Positions 1 through 7,880 of a stretch of 25,113 nt of DNA are shown here, in pieces. Source of the DNA: CAZNDN01 sp964571815 (GTDB lineage: Bacteria; Fibrobacterota; Chitinivibrionia; Chitinivibrionales; WJKA01). Positions within the stretch are counted from its first letter, which is position 1. Each line of letters opens with the position of its first letter. A model generated the notes under the pieces. It made no database searches. It had not been told where the DNA came from and was given only the letters and a program-made list of their open reading frames with translations. The position numbers and the translations under genes are program-made. Location: contig CAZNDN010000054.1 in NCBI GenBank assembly GCA_964571815.1, forward strand, positions 1 through 25,113. The letters run 5' to 3'.

Positions 1-42
1 CACGAAAAACGACATCTTCGCATGGTTACTTAAGCGCTTCAT
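1..42 (-). CDS. Start of an unidentified gene running off the left edge
   Basis: On the minus strand an ATG at 42-40 is preceded by GGAGGG, with four bases between GGAGG and the start, which is a strong ribosome binding site in this genome. The frame stays open to the window edge and gives MKRLSNHAKMSFFV. Fourteen residues are too few to name a product. If real, the gene diverges from the polyphosphate block, so the long region 43-581 would carry promoters for both sides. The ATG could also be chance, and only the binding site supports it. Confidence 0.4.
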   Translation of the reverse strand, partial: MKRLSNHAKMSFFV

Positions 43-581
43 GTTCCCTCCGTGAGGCTCATTGTGTTATCGAGGGCCGATTGCGGTCGATTCTTGCCAC
101 CCGGCGCCAAAAGGAGTGTATCAAAAGCGAGGACGAAGCTCCACGGCTTCCCGGTCCCGTATTCCGAAAATAGCTTTCGCAATTGTGCTCGTCAACCGTT
201 GAGGCCCCGCGCAGCTCCCCGCGGATCGAACCCTCCCTCGCACATCGCGGGAGAGGGGAAGGGAGTACGTTCTCCGGGACCTGCGTTCGACACCTGCTCC
301 GCAAGATATAGATAATATAGTCGAAGCTCTTCCGGGATGCCGTCGCGGAACCATGCGGCGCATCGGTTTGCTTTGCGGGACCGGAATGACAACAAGAACG
401 CGGGCAATCAGGGTTGAACAAGCACAATATGGGCGGCGGGTGTGTTCACGCATGTATCGGCGCACGCAGCTTTTGCACAGGCAGAGGTTTCATATCGTAG
501 TTTTGGCAGGTCGTGAGGACGGTGTGTACCGGTGCGAAGGCCCGGGGAGAACAGGGATCAGAGTCGAAACGGGGGGATGGT
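43..581. other. Long non-coding stretch upstream of pap
   Basis: These 539 bases hold no convincing gene. The open frames on both strands give Arg/Ser/Pro-rich products with no recognisable motif and poor ribosome binding sites, as expected of GC-rich non-coding DNA. The one compositional oddity is an AT-rich patch at 304-320 in otherwise GC-rich sequence. A GGTTCGATCC-like string (minus strand, near 226-235) recalls a tRNA T-loop, but no flanking stem pairs. The region probably contains the divergent promoters and the leader of pap. Confidence 0.5.
286..316 (+). promoter_or_regulatory. Possible weak promoter upstream of pap
   Basis: TTCGAC at 286-291 could act as a -35 element, and GATAAT at 311-316 as a -10 element. 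The spacer is 19 bases, longer than the ideal 17. The AT-rich patch is the only -10-like sequence in the pap leader. The leader would be about 260 bases. The same patch reads TATTAT on the other strand and could serve the left-hand gene instead. Confidence 0.25.
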
Positions 582-2066
582 ATGATAGAGAAAGTCGACC
601 TCAAGAAGAAGCTCGGCAAAGCCGCGTACAAAGAGGCGGTGAAGAAGCTGGAGCTGAAGGCCGCCTGCCTGCAAAGGGAGGCGCGAAGCCGTGGCGTTCC
701 GGTACTCGTGCTCTTCGAAGGGTGGGATGCCGCCGGCAAGGGGACGCTGATCAACCGGCTTATGCTTGCGCTCGATGCGCGGGGGTGCAAAGTGTATCCG
801 ACCAATCCGCCCACCGACGAGGAACGGTTGCGGCCGTTTCTGTGGAGATTCTGGATCAATACTCCCGCCGCCGGCCGCATCGCGGTCTTCGACCGAAGCT
901 GGTACGGCCGGGTGCTGGTGGAGCGCGTGGACCGGATCGTACCGAAGTCGGATTGGTCGAGGGCGTATGATGAAATCAACGCTTTTGAACGACAACTGAC
1001 AGACGGCGGCGCGGTGATCTGCAAATTCTTCCTCCATATCAGCAAAAAGGAGCAGAAGCGACGGTTCAAGAAACTGCAAAGCAACCCTTCGACGGCATGG
1101 AAAGTGACCGCCGACGACAAACGCCGGCACCGGCAGTACGATCGCTATGCGGCGGCGATTGAAGACATGCTGGCCCACACCGATGGCGGGAACGCGCCGT
1201 GGACTATCGTTGAGGCGCATGATCGTCGATTTGCCGCGGTCAAGGTTTTCGATACCCTGATCGCCGCGATCGAGGGGCGGCTGGAGGATGTCGCCGCGGC
1301 AACACGGCCCCGCTCCCGGGGCAGGAAGCGTCGCGGCGCCGCCGACAATCTTTCCGATTCAATACTCGATCGGGCAGACCTGAACGTTTCGCTGTCCCGC
1401 TCAGCATACCGGAAGGATCTTCGCCGGTATCAGGGACGGATCCGCGAGTTGGAACACGAACTCTACCGGAAAAGACTGCCGGTACTCGTTGCCTATGAGG
1501 GATGGGACGCGGGAGGTAAAGGCGGCAATATCAAGAGACTGGTGGCGGGAATGGACCCGCGCGGCTACGAGGTTATTCCCGTGGCCGCGCCCAACGACAT
1601 CGAGAAGCAGCATCATTACCTGTGGCGGTTCTGGAGGGACCTTCCCAAAGCGGGGCATATCACTGTTTTCGACCGGTCGTGGTACGGACGGGTACTGGTG
1701 GAGCGGGTGGAGGGCTTCTGCACACGCGACGAATGGCGAAGGGCGTATCGGGAAATCAACGAGACCGAGGAGCAATGGCGACGATGGGGAGCGGTGCTGA
1801 TCAAGCTCTGGCTGCAGGTCGATGCCGACGAACAGTTGCGACGCTTCGAAGAGCGCCGGAAAACCCCTCACAAGCAATGGAAGATTACCGACGAGGACTG
1901 GCGGAACAGAGAAAAATGGGACGCTTACAAGGAGGCGGTTGACGAAATGCTTCTGAGAACATCGACGCACTATGCGCCGTGGACAATTGTTGAGGCAAAC
2001 GACAAGCTGTGGGCAAGAATCAAGGCGCTGCGTACGGTGGTCGAAGCGATTGAGCAGAGGCTCTGA
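582..2066 (+). CDS. pap: Polyphosphate:AMP phosphotransferase (two-domain PPK2 family)
   Basis: The 494-residue product is a tandem duplication of the PPK2 kinase fold, the arrangement of class II polyphosphate:AMP phosphotransferases, which use polyphosphate to convert AMP to ADP in the cytoplasm. Each half has a Walker A loop (EGWDAAGKG at 46-54 and EGWDAGGKG at 306-314) and the family's Walker B-like motif (FDRSWYGRVLVERV, from 103 and 363). Both halves also share WRFW and PWTIVEA motifs. A basic, Arg-rich linker lies near 242-251. The ATG at 582 was chosen because GGGGGA lies five bases upstream and homology begins there; an in-frame upstream start at 513 would add residues unlike the family. 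About 500 residues is the usual length for the fused type. The gene is first in a polyphosphate block, separated from the ppx-like gene by 234 bases that contain a promoter. In characterised fused members the C-terminal half is the active one. Both P-loops look intact here, so this cannot be decided by eye. Confidence 0.93.
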   Translation: MIEKVDLKKKLGKAAYKEAVKKLELKAACLQREARSRGVPVLVLFEGWDAAGKGTLINRLMLALDARGCKVYPTNPPTDEERLRPFLWRFWINTPAAGRIAVFDRSWYGRVLVERVDRIVPKSDWSRAYDEINAFERQLTDGGAVICKFFLHISKKEQKRRFKKLQSNPSTAWKVTADDKRRHRQYDRYAAAIEDMLAHTDGGNAPWTIVEAHDRRFAAVKVFDTLIAAIEGRLEDVAAATRPRSRGRKRRGAADNLSDSILDRADLNVSLSRSAYRKDLRRYQGRIRELEHELYRKRLPVLVAYEGWDAGGKGGNIKRLVAGMDPRGYEVIPVAAPNDIEKQHHYLWRFWRDLPKAGHITVFDRSWYGRVLVERVEGFCTRDEWRRAYREINETEEQWRRWGAVLIKLWLQVDADEQLRRFEERRKTPHKQWKITDEDWRNREKWDAYKEAVDEMLLRTSTHYAPWTIVEANDKLWARIKALRTVVEAIEQRL

Positions 2067-2107
2067 GAGGGGGAACAGGCGGAAATGACCGGCACGGGAA
2101 CCGCTTA

Positions 2108-2148
2108 TTGTGACGATGCTTACGCATTTCTAACATCCAGCATATAAT
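2108..2148 (+). promoter_or_regulatory. Promoter of the ppx-ppk1 group with possible Pho-box-like repeats
   Basis: A perfect TATAAT lies at 2143-2148, but there is no good -35 at 16-18 bases upstream (TTACGC at 2120-2125). Instead three 7-mers begin at exactly 11-base intervals: TTGTGAC (2108), CTTACGC (2119) and CTAACAT (2130). PhoB boxes are 11-base direct repeats of CTGTCAT plus a 4-base spacer that replace the -35 element. The first and third units match CTGTCAT/TTGTCAC well and the middle one poorly. The distance from the last unit to the -10 is 6 bases, shorter than the roughly 10 seen in E. coli phoA. The promoter call is fairly good, but PhoB control is only a suggestion. Confidence 0.5.
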
Positions 2149-2300
2149 TTCTTTACGCAACGGTATCAATCGCGAAACGCAGGGATTTCCGCCGCATGGA
2201 TCGCGCGCAGGGGGATTCGCGGAAGGCGCGCGGTATGCGAAACCTCTTGTCGGGGCGACGCCCGCCGCGCGGAGCCGAGCAGTTTTGAGGCATGCAGCCG

Positions 2301-3911
2301 ATGGCCGAACGTCGTGAGACAAAGCACGCGAAGAAGAAAGCAGGGGACGTATCGCTTCCCGTGGCCGTGATCGACGTGGGGACGACGTCGATTCGCATGA
2401 TGCTTGCTCAGATCGATTCCCGCGGCATGCACCATCCTCTGGAGTTTCTTCATCAGACGGTCAGCCTCGGGAGCGATACCTTCACTTCCGGAAGGATTTC
2501 CCGTGCCAATATTGAAGCGTCCGTCCGCGCCCTGCGCAGTTTCCGGCGGGTACTCGAGGAGTACGGGGTAACGGACGAAGGGCGGGTCCGGGCCGTGGCT
2601 ACGACCGCGGTGCGTGAGGCGTCCAACCGTGACGCTTTCATCGACCGCGTCCACATTGCCACCGGCATAGCCGTCGAGCCCATCGACGAAGTTGATGTGG
2701 CGCGATTGACTTATCTCAGCGTACGTGCCTACCTGGAGGTGAATCCCCGGCTTGCGCAATCCGCGGCGATCGTCACGGAGGTCGGCGGCGGGAGCACGGA
2801 GCTGCTGTTTATTGACAAGGGCAATTTCTCCTACTCTCAGACATTCCACTTCGGTACGCTTCGCATTCACGAAATGCTGGAGGCATTCCGGGCCCCGGTG
2901 GCACGTCAGAAGCAGGTGATCAGCAACGATGTCGAGCGGACCGTGGACCAGATCAGGCATACGGTCGCGCCGCAGCGTCCGATCAGCCTGATTGCCCTGG
3001 GCAACGATGCACGGTTTGCGGCTTCCCAGTTGGGGTGTCGATGGAGCAAGGGGCGCACGGCCCGCGTGCCTATCGGACGACTGAGCGGTTTTGCCGACGA
3101 GATGCTTTCGAAGTCCGACGATGAGCTGGTGCGGCAGTATCATATTCCTTTTGCCGACGCGGAATCGGTGGGACCGGCTCTGCTTTTCTACGCTTTGCTG
3201 GGAAAGGCTTACGGTCTGAAACACGTGGTGGCGAGCGATATCTCGATGCGGCACGGGCTGCTTCTGGAAATGGTCCGACGAGGAGAGTGGACGAGTGATT
3301 TCTCGGAGCAGATCGTGGGTTCCGCCGTTGAGATCGGACGGCGGTACCAGACGGACCTGCTTCATTCGGGGCACGTGGCGGACTTGTCCCGCGTGCTCTT
3401 CACGGCGCTTCAGGACGATCATCACCTCGACCCGTGGTGGGAGCTTCTGCTGCGGGTGGCGGCACACCTTCACGACATCGGCACGTTTGTAGGTACCGCC
3501 GGTCACCATAAACACTCCATGTATCTGATCCAGCACTGTGAGCTTTTCGGGCTGAACAAGAGAGATATCCTTCTGGTTTCACTTATCGGCCGCTATCATC
3601 GCCGCGGGACGCCCAAGTCCACGCACGCCGGCTACAGTACGCTTCAGCGCTCCGATCGTCAGTCGGTGGCCAAAACGGCGGCGATCTTGCGGGTGGCCGA
3701 TGCGCTGGATAGATCTCACAGCGGACGGGTTCGCGACATCACATGGTCACGCGAGGAGGACCGGTTCGTCATTCACGTGCCCTCGGTGGCCGATCTTTCG
3801 CTGGAGCAACTTGCGCTTCAGCACAAGGGAACGATGTTCGAGGATGTGTACGGTATGCGGGTCGTTCTGCGACGAAAGACGACACAGGCGGAGGAGCTAT
3901 GGCCGCACTGA
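2301..3911 (+). CDS. ppx: Divergent Ppx/GppA-family protein with C-terminal HD domain
   Basis: The 536-residue protein has the ASKHA phosphatase fold of exopolyphosphatase/GppA at about 20-320 and an HD domain at about 340-480, the layout of long Ppx proteins (about 510 residues). Visible motifs are AVIDVGTTS (22-30), VATTAVREASN (99-109) and EVGGGST (160-166). The HD ligand set is complete: H358, H391-D392, H402/H403/H405, H433 and D467 or D470. Several catalytic positions deviate: EVDVARL stands where EEARL is usual, Glu160 replaces the Asp before GGGST, and GND (234-236) replaces the usual GGT/SGT. It may hydrolyse polyphosphate or pppGpp, or act as a sensor. The ATG at 2301 has TGAGG ten bases upstream; an ATG at 2292 is too close to that site. 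The end overlaps ppk1 by 13 bases, which suggests translational coupling. Confidence 0.85.
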   Translation: MAERRETKHAKKKAGDVSLPVAVIDVGTTSIRMMLAQIDSRGMHHPLEFLHQTVSLGSDTFTSGRISRANIEASVRALRSFRRVLEEYGVTDEGRVRAVATTAVREASNRDAFIDRVHIATGIAVEPIDEVDVARLTYLSVRAYLEVNPRLAQSAAIVTEVGGGSTELLFIDKGNFSYSQTFHFGTLRIHEMLEAFRAPVARQKQVISNDVERTVDQIRHTVAPQRPISLIALGNDARFAASQLGCRWSKGRTARVPIGRLSGFADEMLSKSDDELVRQYHIPFADAESVGPALLFYALLGKAYGLKHVVASDISMRHGLLLEMVRRGEWTSDFSEQIVGSAVEIGRRYQTDLLHSGHVADLSRVLFTALQDDHHLDPWWELLLRVAAHLHDIGTFVGTAGHHKHSMYLIQHCELFGLNKRDILLVSLIGRYHRRGTPKSTHAGYSTLQRSDRQSVAKTAAILRVADALDRSHSGRVRDITWSREEDRFVIHVPSVADLSLEQLALQHKGTMFEDVYGMRVVLRRKTTQAEELWPH

Positions 3912-6049
3912 GCGGAGCCTTGTTTCACAATCGGGAGTTGAGCTGGCTGGAATTCAACCAGCGTGTCCTGGACCAGGCGCGGGATCCGAATGTTCCCCTG
4001 CTTGAGCGTGTTCGATTTCTTGCCATCAGCAGCTCCAACCTCGATGAATTCTTCATGGTACGCGTTGGCGGGCTTCAGATGCTGGAGGCCAGGGGCGTTC
4101 GCAAGACGGATCCGGCCGGCATGAGACCGGCACAGCAGTTGCGGGCGATCACCGGAAGAGTGAGGAGGATGGTGTCGGCACAGTACGCGTGCTACCGTGA
4201 GGAGATCGAGCCGGCGCTCGTGCGTGAGGGCATTGCGCGACTCGGTTCGGATGCGCTCTCCGAGGAACAGCTTCGTCACCTGCACCATGTATTCGAGAAC
4301 GAGCTGTTCCCTCTCGTGAGCCCTGTTGCCCTGCGCAAGGGCGAGATGGGCTTCCCGCTGGTCATGAACCGGCTGCTGCACGTTGCCGTTCGACTGAAGC
4401 CGCCCTCAGGGCAGGGGCCGGGACCGGACGTGGCAATTGTGGCGGTGCCGAAGAATCTCAGCAGGTTCATTGCGCTTCCGGCGCGAGACGGCGATCCGTT
4501 CATCCTTGTTGAAGACGTGATTGCGATGCACGTGCGGCAACTGTTTCCGGGATACCGTGTCCTGGAGTGCGTTCCGTTTCGTATCACCCGCAATGCGGAT
4601 CTGGGGGTGCGGGAGGATATGGCCGGGGACCTGATGCAGGAAATGGAAGCGGTGCTTGATGCGCGCAAGCGCAGCGACTGCGTACGGATGGAGATAGCCG
4701 ATCGCGCCTCGGCGTCGACGGTGCGGTATCTTCGCGGCGTTCTGGGGGTGACGGAGGAGAGTGTATACTATATCGCGGGGCCTCTGGACCTGGCGGCATT
4801 CATGAGCGTCTCCGAGCTGCGGGGGCACGACCGGCTCAAATATCGTCCGTGGCCGTCTCCGGAACCGTCCGGTATTCCGGCGGGGCAGAGCGTGTTTCAG
4901 ACCCTTGCCGGCCGGGATGTACTTCTCTATCATCCCTTCGAGAGTTTTAATCCGGTGGTCCGGTTTATCGATGAGGCCGCAAATGATTCCGATGTACTCG
5001 CGATCAAGCAGATCCTCTACCGTATCAGCACCGACAGCCCCATTATCGCGGCCCTTAAGCGAGCCGCCCGCCGCGGGAAGTACGTCACGGCAATTGTGGA
5101 GCTGAAGGCGAGGTTTGACGAGGCGCGAAATATCGAGTGGGCGCGGGAGCTTGAGGATGCGGGGGTTCAGGTGGTGTACGGTGTCAAACGGCTGAAGACT
5201 CACGCCAAGGCATGTCTTGTGATCCGCGGAGAGGCGGCCGGGCTTCGGCGCTATGTCCACTTCGGGACGGGCAATTACAACGAGTCGACGGCACGGCTGT
5301 ATACGGATGTCAGCTACATGAGTGCTGATGAGGACCTGGGGGCCGATGCGTCGGCGTTCTTCAACACGATCACGGGCTATTCCCAGCCGGTGCCGTATCG
5401 CAAACTTGCCGCGGCTCCGATCAGCCTTCGGGAGAAAATAATCGGACTGATTGAGGCGGAGGCCGAGCGCAAGCGGCAACGTCAAAAAGCTCTGATTATG
5501 GCCAAGATGAACTCTCTGGTTGACGTGCCGACTATCGAGGCGCTCTACGCGGCGGCTCAGGCGGGTGTTGAGATTCTGCTCAACGTGCGCGGCATCTGTT
5601 GCCTTCGCGCCGGCGTACCCGGTCTCAGCGAAACGATCCGGGTGATCAGCATTGTCGACCGGTTCCTGGAACACAGCAGGATCTTCTACTTTCACAGCGG
5701 CGGTGAACCAAAGGTGTTCCTTTCGTCGGCCGACTGGATGCCACGCAATCTCGATCGGAGAATCGAGCTGCTCGTACCGGTAGCCGAGACGCAAGCGCGT
5801 TCGAGACTCACCGAAATACTTCATACCTGCTTTGCCGACACGGCAAACGCCTGGGAACTGAAATCCGACGGGACGTACCGCCGGTGTTCGCCGAAGGGGA
5901 AGCGGCGGAGGTTCCGAAGCCAGCGGGAATACTACCAATTGGTGTGCGGGAGGGCGGGACAGGCCGCGCAGGTTCAGAGAACCGTGTTCGAGCCGCACCG
6001 ACCGCCTCCTTCCGGCCGTAACCATTCAGGACGCAGTAGTGAGGAGTGA
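3899..6049 (+). CDS. ppk1: Polyphosphate kinase 1
   Basis: The 716-residue enzyme reversibly transfers the terminal phosphate of ATP to a growing polyphosphate chain. The N-terminal domain begins with NRELSWLEFN (11-20) and SSNLDEFFMVRVGGL (45-59). The phospholipase D-like catalytic halves follow, with ILYRIS (372-377), the autophosphorylated histidine in LKTHAK (H435), FGTGNYNE (455-462), DLGADASAFFN (479-489) and the second essential histidine in EHSR (H592). Both histidines fall at the numbers used for the E. coli enzyme. The ATG at 3899 was chosen because GGAGGAG sits just upstream and the family sequence starts there; the open frame extends further back but overlaps ppx. The basic C-terminal tail (about 660-716) runs past the conserved core. 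The stop shares a base with the ATG of the next gene. Confidence 0.96.
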   Translation: MAALSGALFHNRELSWLEFNQRVLDQARDPNVPLLERVRFLAISSSNLDEFFMVRVGGLQMLEARGVRKTDPAGMRPAQQLRAITGRVRRMVSAQYACYREEIEPALVREGIARLGSDALSEEQLRHLHHVFENELFPLVSPVALRKGEMGFPLVMNRLLHVAVRLKPPSGQGPGPDVAIVAVPKNLSRFIALPARDGDPFILVEDVIAMHVRQLFPGYRVLECVPFRITRNADLGVREDMAGDLMQEMEAVLDARKRSDCVRMEIADRASASTVRYLRGVLGVTEESVYYIAGPLDLAAFMSVSELRGHDRLKYRPWPSPEPSGIPAGQSVFQTLAGRDVLLYHPFESFNPVVRFIDEAANDSDVLAIKQILYRISTDSPIIAALKRAARRGKYVTAIVELKARFDEARNIEWARELEDAGVQVVYGVKRLKTHAKACLVIRGEAAGLRRYVHFGTGNYNESTARLYTDVSYMSADEDLGADASAFFNTITGYSQPVPYRKLAAAPISLREKIIGLIEAEAERKRQRQKALIMAKMNSLVDVPTIEALYAAAQAGVEILLNVRGICCLRAGVPGLSETIRVISIVDRFLEHSRIFYFHSGGEPKVFLSSADWMPRNLDRRIELLVPVAETQARSRLTEILHTCFADTANAWELKSDGTYRRCSPKGKRRRFRSQREYYQLVCGRAGQAAQVQRTVFEPHRPPPSGRNHSGRSSEE

Positions 6050-7539
6050 TGAGTACGTCGCCGACCGTTGAGCAACTTTCCGAAGCGTTCGGTAACGACA
6101 TCCTCCACGGCCGGCATACGGCCGCACTGGCAACGAGGATTTTTGACGGGACACACGAAGTGCTTGGAATCGGCGGCTCACAGCGTCGTCTGCTCGAGGT
6201 TGCCTGCGTGCTGCACGATATCGGGTATCGGACGTCTCCACGCAACCACGCGGCGGAAAGCGCGGCGATTATTCGCGGGCATCCTCTCAGGGGGTTGAGC
6301 GCCGCCGATCGCGCCTGCGTGGCCGATGCGGTTGCTCTTCACCAGGGATCGGTGAAGGCGGAGGGGGCTTCGGGCCAATCGCCAAGGCGGAGACGGCCGT
6401 CTCGATCGCGGGCACTCGCCGCCTATCTTCGGGTTGCCGACGGCCTCGATCGAGGGAGAATCCAGGATGCATCGATACGCAGGGTCCTTCGACGTCGCGA
6501 CGGTTTCACGGTCGTGGTGCGGAGTCGCTGGTACGAACGTAACGGAGAGCGGGCCGGGCGCAAGTCCGACCTCTGGCACGAGATCTTCTCCCACGACATC
6601 AGGTTCGTCACGGCCAGGCCTGCTCCCCGGCCGTTTCTCTTCTCCGGTATCGTCGCTCCCGGCGACACCGTAATCGAGGCATTGAGGAAAATCCTTCTGT
6701 CGCGTTATCGGGTCATGACCGACAGCCGTGAACTGGCGCTTGCGGGCAGTCTCGAGAAGGGGGTGCACGATTTCCGGGTGGCCCTGAGACGACTGCGGAC
6801 GGCTCTGCGTCTTTTCGAATCGTACGTTCCGGCCGGTTCGGCAGGAGAAATACGTGAGGCACTTGCGGCGGTGGCGGACAGACTGGGTGCCTCGCGTGAC
6901 GATCACGTATGGGACCGTTTTCTGCATAAGCGAAGAATCCGGGAGCGCCTGAACGGGGACGCGTCCTACAGGGAGTATGCACAATACTGCCACCGTCGAT
7001 CGGTTGATACGGAACCTTATATCGAAAGCGTACTTCGGGGGGATGAGTGTCGTGAGGCCTTGCGGCGAACGGCGGTTCTGCTGCGGTCGGAAATCCCCTC
7101 CGTGCTGTATGCAGACACGTCGGGGCCCCTGCGTGCATTTGCCCGGAAGCGGCTGGGGCGACTCCGGCACCGTATCGACAAGCGAAGGTCGCTCAGGCGC
7201 GAAGCTTCGGCTGAAACCATGCACAAGCTGCGCAAATTCTGCAGGCGCGAACGCTACGCTGCCGAGTTTCTTGCGCCTCTCCTTCCCGCCGCCGGCAGAC
7301 TCGTACTTCCGCGCTTGAAGGCGCTCACCAATTCGCTCGGGACGATTCACGACATGGACGTGGCGCTGCAGCGCTCCCGTGACAAGGCATGTCCCGCAAT
7401 GCCCGCCGCGGTCCGCGATGAGGTTAATCAGACGCGTGAAGAGCAGATGAAGAGGTTCCGAAAGGCATGGAAGAAGGTGCGGTCGGACGCTTTCGAGAAA
7501 GCCCTGAAAAAGGCCGTCGAGGACAACGGGGCTCGGTAA
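6049..7539 (+). CDS. HD domain-CHAD domain fusion protein
   Basis: The 496-residue protein joins two domains. Residues about 10-190 form an HD phosphohydrolase-like domain with H20/H23, H56-D57 (VLHDIG), H67, H98 (LHQG) and D131/D134 (VADGLD). It closely resembles the HD part of the Ppx-like protein two genes upstream. Residues about 205-480 form a CHAD domain, the helical polyphosphate-binding module, with VHDFRVALRRLR (H240), LGASRDDHVW (280-288), MHKLRKFCRRERYAAEF (H392) and LGTIHDMDV (H434). An arginine run (RRRR, 113-116) lies in the HD half. The ATG at 6049 overlaps the ppk1 stop by one base, with GAGGAG just upstream; a GTG at 6046 is an alternative. CHAD proteins usually stand alone or follow a CYTH domain. 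The context suggests polyphosphate-guided hydrolysis or regulation, but the HD substrate is unknown. Confidence 0.88.
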   Translation: MSTSPTVEQLSEAFGNDILHGRHTAALATRIFDGTHEVLGIGGSQRRLLEVACVLHDIGYRTSPRNHAAESAAIIRGHPLRGLSAADRACVADAVALHQGSVKAEGASGQSPRRRRPSRSRALAAYLRVADGLDRGRIQDASIRRVLRRRDGFTVVVRSRWYERNGERAGRKSDLWHEIFSHDIRFVTARPAPRPFLFSGIVAPGDTVIEALRKILLSRYRVMTDSRELALAGSLEKGVHDFRVALRRLRTALRLFESYVPAGSAGEIREALAAVADRLGASRDDHVWDRFLHKRRIRERLNGDASYREYAQYCHRRSVDTEPYIESVLRGDECREALRRTAVLLRSEIPSVLYADTSGPLRAFARKRLGRLRHRIDKRRSLRREASAETMHKLRKFCRRERYAAEFLAPLLPAAGRLVLPRLKALTNSLGTIHDMDVALQRSRDKACPAMPAAVRDEVNQTREEQMKRFRKAWKKVRSDAFEKALKKAVEDNGAR

Positions 7540-7584
7540 ATACGGTTGCCGGAAGCGCCCCGGGAAGGGAAAGGGGAGACGAGT

Positions 7585-7851
7585 ATGCTGGTGTATCTCA
7601 TGCGACACGGAATTGCCGAAGGGCGGGAGAGGCGCGCGCACGACCGCGATCGGGAGCTGACGCCGGAAGGGGTGCAAAAGACAACGACTGCCGCGGCGTT
7701 TCCGGCGCCGTCCGGCGGAGGTGCCTTGCCCCCGGTTTCCCTGCATGCCTACGTTGTGGTATTTTATTCATTCAGGCCCGGAAAAACCCCGGCCCGCGGA
7801 CGGGGACAGGGACATCCGGCAGGCCGATGGGTGGTTGTCGGCAAGGGGTAG
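7585..7851 (+). pseudogene. sixA: Truncated SixA-like phosphohistidine phosphatase remnant
   Basis: The ATG at 7585 is preceded by GGGGAG. The first 36 or so residues look like the histidine phosphatase family: LVYLMRHGIAEGR with the nucleophilic RHG histidine, then DRELTPEGVQKTTTAA. After that the frame stays open for 50 more residues, but the sequence turns to Gly/Pro/Arg-rich text without the usual SPL-RA-QTA motif or the second catalytic histidine. SixA proteins are about 160 residues; this frame gives 88. No other frame downstream restores the family, so an internal deletion is more likely than a simple frameshift. SixA genes are often neighbours of CHAD and ppk genes, which supports the identity. 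It could still express a short peptide. Confidence 0.6.
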
Positions 7852-7880
7852 TTAACTTGGGTTTTCCTACCGGAGACTGA

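Noticed and set aside
220..245. GGTTCGATCC-like string recalling a tRNA T-loop (minus strand)
   Set aside because: The flanking bases do not form the 5-base T stem, and no anticodon or acceptor stem can be drawn.
59..465. Overlapping open frames on both strands left of pap
   Set aside because: Arg/Ser/Pro-rich products, no motifs and poor ribosome binding sites; typical of GC-rich non-coding DNA.
3743..3898. Upstream extension of the ppk1 frame
   Set aside because: It lies inside ppx, has no homology to PPK1, and a near-perfect ribosome binding site precedes the ATG at 3899.
4406..6025. Long minus-strand open frame opposite ppk1
   Set aside because: It is an antisense shadow of a clearly identified gene and shows no family motif.
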